The notes under the pieces: model-generated | The model's input: only the letters and a program-made list of their open reading frames with translations | Database searches by the model: none | Told to the model about the DNA's origin: nothing | Origin: Rhodobacter sp. | GTDB lineage: Bacteria > Pseudomonadota > Alphaproteobacteria > Rhodobacterales > Rhodobacteraceae | Reading direction: 5' to 3' | Assembly: GCA_020637515.1 (NCBI GenBank) | Contig: JACKKG010000002.1 | Location: 102,985 to 166,984 of the forward strand | Length of the DNA: 64,000 nt | Program-made: the position numbers and the translations under genes | Shown: one piece after another, positions 58,761-64,000 of the stretch | How the letters are laid out: every line of letters starts with the position of its first letter | Numbering within the stretch: position 1 is the first letter of the stretch

Positions 58761-60548
58761 TCAGGTGCGATAGTCGCGCAACACCGAGGCCGCGATGGCA
58801 TCGCGCGTCAGAACGCCGATGACGTTCTCGGGGCGCGGGATCGCCTTGGCCGGCAACACCAGCAGCGCGGCGTGATCGCGGTCGGCCATGCGGGTCATGG
58901 CGTGTTGCAGAAAGCTCGACTCCTGCGCGTAGCCGACGGGCGCGATGATCGGACCGTGGCGTTTGGTCGGGTCCTCGGGGTGGACGCGCACGATGCCGAC
59001 GACATTGCGCCCCTCGGTAACCACGGCATAGACGCGCTCGGGGCCCAGATCGGTATCGACCTGCCCGCTGTCGCCCAGTTCGCTGCGTTCCAGCACTGCG
59101 ACCACGGGCTGCATCAGTTCCCGGATGATGCGGATCGAGAAGCTGTGCGACCGGCTTTCGCGGGGAATGTGGTGGCCGCGGCGGGTCAACTTGGTGGTGT
59201 AGATGTCGTCCTCGGACAGTTTGCGCCGCATTCCCAGCGCGCAGACCACGGCGATGATCGCGGCGACGGTGATCGTGTAATCGCCCGTCATCTCGAAGAT
59301 CATCATGATCGAGGTCAGCGCAGCCCCGGTCGAGGCCCCGACAATCGCCGCCATGCCGATCACCGCGAAGGTCACCGTGTGAAAACCCAGGTGCGGAAAG
59401 GCCAGGTCCAGCAACCCGCCGAACGCCCCGCCCAGCGCCGCGCCCAGGAACAGCGACGGCGAGAACACCCCGCCCGACGCCCCGGCGCTGAGCGACACCG
59501 ACGTCGCCAGCAGTTTCAGCGCGAACAGCAGCAGCAGGAAGCCGGGCGCGGCGAGTTGGCCGGTCAGGATCGACTCGATCGTGGCATAGCCGACGCTTTC
59601 GGTGTGATACTGCCCCGTGGTCTGCAACAAGACGTAGAACAGCACGCCCAGCCCCAGCATCCCGATGACGTTCTTGACGTAGGGGTTCAGCTTCCAGCTG
59701 TCGAACAGGTCCTCGGTCCGGTAGAGGACCTTGACGAACAGCCATGCCGCCAGGCCAGCGATGAAGCCGAAGATCACGTAAAGCGGCAGCATGTCCACGC
59801 TGAGCGGCACGAACAGATCGGGGCGCTGGTGCGCGGCCAATTGAAAGGCCGGCTCCATGCCGAAGGCCAGGCGCCCGACATAGGTTGCGGTGCCGGTGGC
59901 CATGACCACGGGCAGCATGGTGCGCGCGCTGAATTCGGGCAGCATCAGTTCGACGGCGAACATCACCGCGCCCAGCGGTGTATTGAAGGTGGCGGCGATA
60001 CCGGCGCCCGCGCCGGCGGCGACCATCGTGATGACCTGCCAGCGCCGCAGACGAAAGGCGCGCCCCAGCACCGACCCGATCCCCGAGCCGATCTGGATGA
60101 TCGGCCCCTCGCGCCCGACCGAGGCGCCCGACCCGATCGACAGCGCCGAGGCCAGCGATTTCACCATCACCACCGGCCAGCGGATATGGCCGCCACGGTA
60201 ATAGATCGCGTCCATCACCTCGGGAACACCGTGGCCCTTGGCCTCGGGGGCAAAGTTGCGCACCAGCCACAGCACGATCACCCCGCCCACCACCGGCGCC
60301 AGGATCACCAGCGGCCCATAGGGCGAAGGCGGCGTGGGAATATTGGCGTCGTAACTGAACGAGAAGATCCCCAGGAAGAAGAAGTTGTGAATGACCGAGA
60401 TCAGATAGCGCAGAAGGATCGCGCCGATGCCGGTCACGACGCCGATGATGACCGCGATCAGGCTCAGTGCGATGACGGACACGCGCCGCTGGTCGTCGTC
60501 CGGACCGTGCAACAGGGCGTCGGCGTCTTTGGTCGTGCTATCGGTCAT
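58761..60548 (-). CDS. ClC-type chloride channel/antiporter 2
   Basis: A 595-aa ClC protein. The anion-site motifs are GHGVPEV, GREGP with the gating Glu, and GGVFSPSLFLG. The proton-glutamate position reads AVELM, so it is Leu, not Glu. The C-terminal 130 residues form a CBS pair (VYAVVTEGRNVVGIVRVHPED; HAALLVLPAKAIPRPENVIGVLTRDAI). I chose the ATG at 60548. It lies 148 bp upstream of the other ClC gene on the same strand, but the two are not recent duplicates: they differ throughout. Confidence 0.9.
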   Translation of the reverse strand: MTDSTTKDADALLHGPDDDQRRVSVIALSLIAVIIGVVTGIGAILLRYLISVIHNFFFLGIFSFSYDANIPTPPSPYGPLVILAPVVGGVIVLWLVRNFAPEAKGHGVPEVMDAIYYRGGHIRWPVVMVKSLASALSIGSGASVGREGPIIQIGSGIGSVLGRAFRLRRWQVITMVAAGAGAGIAATFNTPLGAVMFAVELMLPEFSARTMLPVVMATGTATYVGRLAFGMEPAFQLAAHQRPDLFVPLSVDMLPLYVIFGFIAGLAAWLFVKVLYRTEDLFDSWKLNPYVKNVIGMLGLGVLFYVLLQTTGQYHTESVGYATIESILTGQLAAPGFLLLLFALKLLATSVSLSAGASGGVFSPSLFLGAALGGAFGGLLDLAFPHLGFHTVTFAVIGMAAIVGASTGAALTSIMMIFEMTGDYTITVAAIIAVVCALGMRRKLSEDDIYTTKLTRRGHHIPRESRSHSFSIRIIRELMQPVVAVLERSELGDSGQVDTDLGPERVYAVVTEGRNVVGIVRVHPEDPTKRHGPIIAPVGYAQESSFLQHAMTRMADRDHAALLVLPAKAIPRPENVIGVLTRDAIAASVLRDYRT

Positions 60549-60721
60549 CGGCAGAGTCCGGCAATTGTCGTTTTCGGCGGTAAGGGCTATGGTCCCGTCA
60601 GGCTGGCCGCCGACCGCCCCGGACATCATGCCTTTCAGCTACGCCTTTGCGGCCGAAGATGCAAAGGGTCTGACGGACGGGCGCCCCCCGCGGCCCAGGA
60701 AACCGGAACCGGAGAGAGCAC

Positions 60722-61282
60722 ATGAAGACCCCGCAATCCCTGCGCCTGAAGCGCCCGCGTCGGGTTCAGATCTTGTCGGCGGGGGTGTTTTTGCTGGCGG
60801 GCGTCGTCTATTTCGGCACGCTGCACGCCATGGATGGCCGGGCCGAGGCCTATTTCCGCCAGTTGCGCCAAAGCGATCCGGCGCTCTATCTGACGCAGGT
60901 GCGCGAGGCGCAGGGCTTCGATACGTTCCTCACCGAATACCGCATCCTGAACAACTACGAGGATTTCCACCAGGCCCCGCCGAATTTCCTGGTCGGCCGC
61001 TGGACCCTGCGCCCCGAACCGATTCGCCTGAGCCCGGGCACCGCGCCCTCCGAATGCAGCGACCCGGTGACGCTGGATTACGGTCTGTTCCTGCAACTGG
61101 AAACCGGCGGTGTCGCGTTGCCGGTCAGCTACCGGATCGAGGGCAAGACCGTTGAAATGCGCATCGCTCCCGACAGCGTGGTGCCGATCGAGCTGGTCAG
61201 CTATGGTGCGCAGCTCGATCATATCGCCTTTACCGCGCCGGGGCGTGACGCGGTATCCTATGGCTATCTCTGCGGCCGCTGA
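60722..61282 (+). CDS. Hypothetical membrane-anchored protein
   Basis: A 186-aa protein. A basic N terminus and one membrane helix (residues about 17-35) precede a soluble domain that is probably periplasmic. It has two cysteines far apart (PSECSDP and the C-terminal YLCGR) that might form a disulfide. GGAGAGAG precedes the ATG. It diverges from the second ClC gene. I do not recognise a family. Confidence 0.7.
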   Translation: MKTPQSLRLKRPRRVQILSAGVFLLAGVVYFGTLHAMDGRAEAYFRQLRQSDPALYLTQVREAQGFDTFLTEYRILNNYEDFHQAPPNFLVGRWTLRPEPIRLSPGTAPSECSDPVTLDYGLFLQLETGGVALPVSYRIEGKTVEMRIAPDSVVPIELVSYGAQLDHIAFTAPGRDAVSYGYLCGR

Positions 61283-61354
61283 GCGACGCGACCGGCTGGC
61301 GCGCGGAACCGCTGCGCGCTAGGCTTCCCCGACAGACACTTGGGGGGCACCGAC

Positions 61355-62734
61355 ATGACCACGACCGCCGACGACGCCTTTGCCGCGCTTGGCACGCTTC
61401 TGGGCGAACGCCTGAATCGCTCGCAATCCGATCGTGATCTGCATGGGCGGTCCGAAAGCCATTTCAACGACATGCCCCCCGATGCCGTGGTCTATCCCGA
61501 AACCACCGACGAGGTGGCCGCGATCGTGCGGATCTGCGCCGCCGCCGGCCTGCCGCTGATCGGCTGGGGCGCCGGGACCTCGCTCGAAGGGCACGCGCTG
61601 GCGCCCCGGGGCGGCGTTACCGTGGATTTCAACCGCATGAATCGCGTGCTCGACATCGCCCCCGAGGACATGGTGGTCACAGTCCAGCCCGGGGTCACGC
61701 GCGAACAGCTCAACACCGAACTGCGGTCCACGGGCCTGTTCTTTCCCATCGACCCCGGTGCGAACGCCTCGCTCGGGGGGATGACCTCGACCCGGGCGTC
61801 GGGCACGACCGCGGTGCGCTACGGCACGATGCGCGCGAACGTGCTGGCGCTCGAGGTGGTGCTGGCCGACGGCCGCGTCATCCGCACCGGCACGCGGGCG
61901 CCGAAATCTTCGACCGGGTATGACCTGACGGCGCTGTTCGTCGGCGCCGAGGGCACGCTGGGCCTGATTACCGAGGTCACGCTGAAGCTGCATGGCCAGC
62001 CCGAGGCCGTGCGCGCCGCGGTCTGCGCCTTTGACAGCATGGCGGGCGCGGTGGACGCGGTGATCGCGACGATCCAGTCGGGCATTCCCATGGCGCGGAT
62101 CGAATTCGTCGATGCCGCCGCCGCCGCCGCCTTCAACCGCGCGGCCAGCACCGGCTGGCCGAACGCCCCGCACCTGATGGTCGAATTCCACGGATCGACC
62201 CAGGGGGTCGAGGAACAGGTGCAGCGCTTTGCCGAGATCGCCACCGAATTCGGCGCGCAGGATTTCCGTTGGGCGGCCAAGGCCGAGGAACGCACGGCCC
62301 TGTGGGCCATGCGGCACAACGCCTATCGTTTTACCTTGCAGGCGTTCCCGGGATCGGACCCGGTGACGACCGACATCTGCGTGCCGATCTCGCGCCTGGC
62401 CGAGGCGGTCGAGGAAACCGCGGCCGAGATCGCCGCTTCGGGCATTCCCGGGCCGATCGTCGGACATGTGGGTGACGGCAATTTCCACGCGCTGCTCTTG
62501 CCGCGCGCGGGCGACGCGGCGGAATGGGCGACGGCCCAGCGGCTGGCCGGGAACATGGCCGAACGCGCGCTCAGGCTGGGGGGCACCGTGTCGGGCGAAC
62601 ACGGCATCGGCCTGGGAAAAACCAAATACATGCGCAAGGAACACGGCGACGGCTGGGACGTCATGGGCGCGATCAAGGCCGCGCTGGACCCGGACGGGCT
62701 GATGAACCCCGGCAAGCTGCTGCCCGGGAACTGA
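61355..62734 (+). CDS. FAD-linked oxidase, D-lactate/glycolate dehydrogenase (GlcD) family
   Basis: A 459-aa VAO-type flavoenzyme oxidising a D-2-hydroxy acid. The N-terminal FAD domain has GWGAGTSLEGH and the phosphate-binding stretch GANASLGGMTSTRASGT. The C-terminal domain has GHVGDGNFH and SGEHGIGLGKTKYM, typical of D-lactate dehydrogenase (cytochrome) and GlcD. No glcE or glcF genes follow, which favours a stand-alone D-lactate dehydrogenase. I chose the ATG at 61355, with GGGGGG before it. It ends at a bidirectional terminator. Confidence 0.9.
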   Translation: MTTTADDAFAALGTLLGERLNRSQSDRDLHGRSESHFNDMPPDAVVYPETTDEVAAIVRICAAAGLPLIGWGAGTSLEGHALAPRGGVTVDFNRMNRVLDIAPEDMVVTVQPGVTREQLNTELRSTGLFFPIDPGANASLGGMTSTRASGTTAVRYGTMRANVLALEVVLADGRVIRTGTRAPKSSTGYDLTALFVGAEGTLGLITEVTLKLHGQPEAVRAAVCAFDSMAGAVDAVIATIQSGIPMARIEFVDAAAAAAFNRAASTGWPNAPHLMVEFHGSTQGVEEQVQRFAEIATEFGAQDFRWAAKAEERTALWAMRHNAYRFTLQAFPGSDPVTTDICVPISRLAEAVEETAAEIAASGIPGPIVGHVGDGNFHALLLPRAGDAAEWATAQRLAGNMAERALRLGGTVSGEHGIGLGKTKYMRKEHGDGWDVMGAIKAALDPDGLMNPGKLLPGN

Positions 62735-62739
62735 CACGC

Positions 62740-62765
62740 GAACGGGGGGCCAGAGCCCCCCGTTC
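62740..62765. terminator. Bidirectional terminator hairpin
   Basis: A perfect 11-bp stem (GAACGGGGGGC / GCCCCCCGTTC) with the 4-nt loop CAGA. It begins 6 bases after the stop of the FAD-oxidase gene and lies 35 bases beyond the stop of the convergent methyltransferase gene. Confidence 0.7.
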
Positions 62766-62799
62766 CAGTGCCTCGCGGTGTGCCGTGACCGCCCGCGCG

Positions 62800-64000
62800 T
62801 CAGCCGAAGGCGTCGGGCTCGGACGCCTTGCGCTGGGCGACATAGGCGGCAAGCGCCTCGTTGATGGCCGGGTCCAGCGCCGGCGCCTGATAGTCGCGCA
62901 GCAGCTTCTTCACCCGCACATCGGCCAGCGTCGCGCTGTCGCGCGCGCCTTCCTCTTCCCAGGTTTCGAAGGGTTTGTAATCCAGCACATCCGTCCGCCA
63001 GAAGGCGGTCTTGAAATTCGCCTGGGTATGCGCGCAGCCCAGATAATGGCCGCCCGGGCCGACCTCGCGGATCGCCTCCATCGCCTGGCCGTTGTCATCC
63101 ATCGAGATGCCCTTGGCCAGGTGGTGCAGCGTGCCCAGTTGGTCGGCGTCCAGCACGAATTTCTCGTAGGACGACACCAGCCCGCCCTCGAGCCAGCCGC
63201 AGGCGTGCAGCATGAAGTTCACGCCCGCCAGCAACGCCATGTTCAACGAGTTCGCGGTCTCGTATGCGGCCTGCGCGTCGGGCAGTTTCGAGCCGCAGAA
63301 CGACCCGCCCGAGCGGTAGGGCAGCCCCATGCGCCGCGCCAGCTGGCCCGCGCCATAGGTGATGTGCGCCGCTTCCGGCGTGCCAAAGGTCGGCGCGCCC
63401 GAGTTCATGTCGATCGAGGTGACGAAGGCCCCGAAGATCACCGGCGCGCCCTTGCGGATCAACTGGCTGTAGGCGACGCCGGCCAGAACCTCGGCCAGCA
63501 CCTGGGTCAGCGTGCCCGCGACCGTGACCGGCGCCATCGCACCGCCGACGATGAAGGGCGAGATGATCGCCGCCTGGTTGTGGCGCGCATAGACCTCCAG
63601 CGCGCCCATCATCGTGCTGTCGAAGGTCAGCGGCGAGTTGATGTTGATGAGCGAGGTCATGACGGTGTTCTGTTCGACGAAATCGTCGCCGAACAGGATC
63701 TTCGACATCTTGACCGAATCCTCGGCCCGCACGGGTTCCGTGACCGATCCCATATAGGGTTTGTCGGACAGGGTCATGTGCGCCATCAGCATGTCCAGGT
63801 GGCGCTTGTTCACCGCGATGTCCGTCGGCTCGCACACCGTCCCGCCCGAGTGGTGCAGCCACTTGGACATGTAGCCCAGCTTCACGAAGTTGCGGAAGTC
63901 CTCCATCGTGGCATAGCGGCGGCCGCCCTCGTTGTCGCGCACGAAGGGCGGGCCGTAGACTGGCGCCAGCACCAGACCCTTGCCACCGATCTCGACGTTG
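62800..64000 (-). CDS. MttB-family methyltransferase without pyrrolysine (partial, 5' end outside)
   Basis: The C-terminal 400 residues of a trimethylamine methyltransferase (MttB) family protein; the gene runs off the right edge. The barrel segments GLVLAPVYGPPFVRD, GGTVCEPTDIAVN, TFGTPEAAH and GPGGHYLGCAHT are recognisable. There is no in-frame TAG in the visible part, so this is the non-pyrrolysine branch, whose studied members demethylate glycine betaine or related quaternary amines with a corrinoid protein. Such genes are abundant in Rhodobacterales. No corrinoid-protein gene is visible; it may lie beyond the edge. Confidence 0.88.
   Translation of the reverse strand, partial: NVEIGGKGLVLAPVYGPPFVRDNEGGRRYATMEDFRNFVKLGYMSKWLHHSGGTVCEPTDIAVNKRHLDMLMAHMTLSDKPYMGSVTEPVRAEDSVKMSKILFGDDFVEQNTVMTSLININSPLTFDSTMMGALEVYARHNQAAIISPFIVGGAMAPVTVAGTLTQVLAEVLAGVAYSQLIRKGAPVIFGAFVTSIDMNSGAPTFGTPEAAHITYGAGQLARRMGLPYRSGGSFCGSKLPDAQAAYETANSLNMALLAGVNFMLHACGWLEGGLVSSYEKFVLDADQLGTLHHLAKGISMDDNGQAMEAIREVGPGGHYLGCAHTQANFKTAFWRTDVLDYKPFETWEEEGARDSATLADVRVKKLLRDYQAPALDPAINEALAAYVAQRKASEPDAFG

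Overview
The window is high-GC DNA from a member of the alphaproteobacterial order Rhodobacterales. This is inferred from the gene orders sucC-sucD-sucA-sucB-lpd, aroK-aroB next to xerD, and purM-purN, from the GC-rich palindromes between convergent genes, and from the typical protein sequences. There is no IS element, phage, integron or CRISPR array. Housekeeping blocks at both ends enclose an accessory catabolic island of about 28 kb.

Left block (1-14.4 kb). An ABC-type ATPase is followed by one long leftward transcription unit: sucC, sucD, a small secreted protein, sucA, sucB, a sulfotransferase, a MAPEG membrane protein and lpdA. This is 2-oxoglutarate to succinate in the TCA cycle, with three unrelated passengers. 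Upstream of sucC lie two perfect TGTGATCACA palindromes 21 bp apart, plus a weaker third in phase. An MFS transporter diverges from there, and purM-purN follow. A YjbR-like gene and a tRNA-Ile2 (CAT) with a strong 3' hairpin mark the edge of the island.

Catabolic island (14.8-43 kb). It holds: a GMC oxidoreductase with an aldehyde dehydrogenase; an operon of a LigB-type extradiol dioxygenase, three RraA/aldolase paralogues, a LigJ-like 4-oxalomesaconate hydratase and a Bcr/CflA exporter; a LysR regulator; a peptide-type ABC transporter with a RidA protein; a phthalate-type Rieske oxygenase with its reductase; and an operon of a hydroxycinnamoyl-CoA hydratase/lyase-like protein, an NDP-forming acyl-CoA synthetase, two acyl-CoA dehydrogenases and a vanillin-type aldehyde dehydrogenase. 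A second, paralogous LysR gene follows. A leftward unit then carries a substrate-binding protein, an enoyl-CoA hydratase and a MatB-like CoA ligase. Together these suggest uptake of an aromatic acid with a side chain, CoA-dependent side-chain shortening, ring oxygenation or O-demethylation, and gallate-type meta cleavage to pyruvate and oxaloacetate. A 31-nt motif with invariant spacing (TACACC, 3 nt, GATAG, 5 nt, TGA, 3 nt, GTTGC) sits before three of the rightward operons and contains a LysR-type T-N11-A core. It is probably the operator of the island's own regulon.

Right block (43.4-64 kb). A cold-shock protein diverges from a DEAD-box helicase. Then come a group of small uncharacterised genes, including a secreted protein with seven Cys-pair repeats, a transglutaminase-like protease homologue, eno, two DMT transporters, aroK-aroB, a 54-aa membrane protein with a 529-aa exported protein and xerD, two ClC proteins in tandem, an FAD-linked D-2-hydroxyacid dehydrogenase, and the 3' part of a non-pyrrolysine MttB-family methyltransferase that runs off the window.
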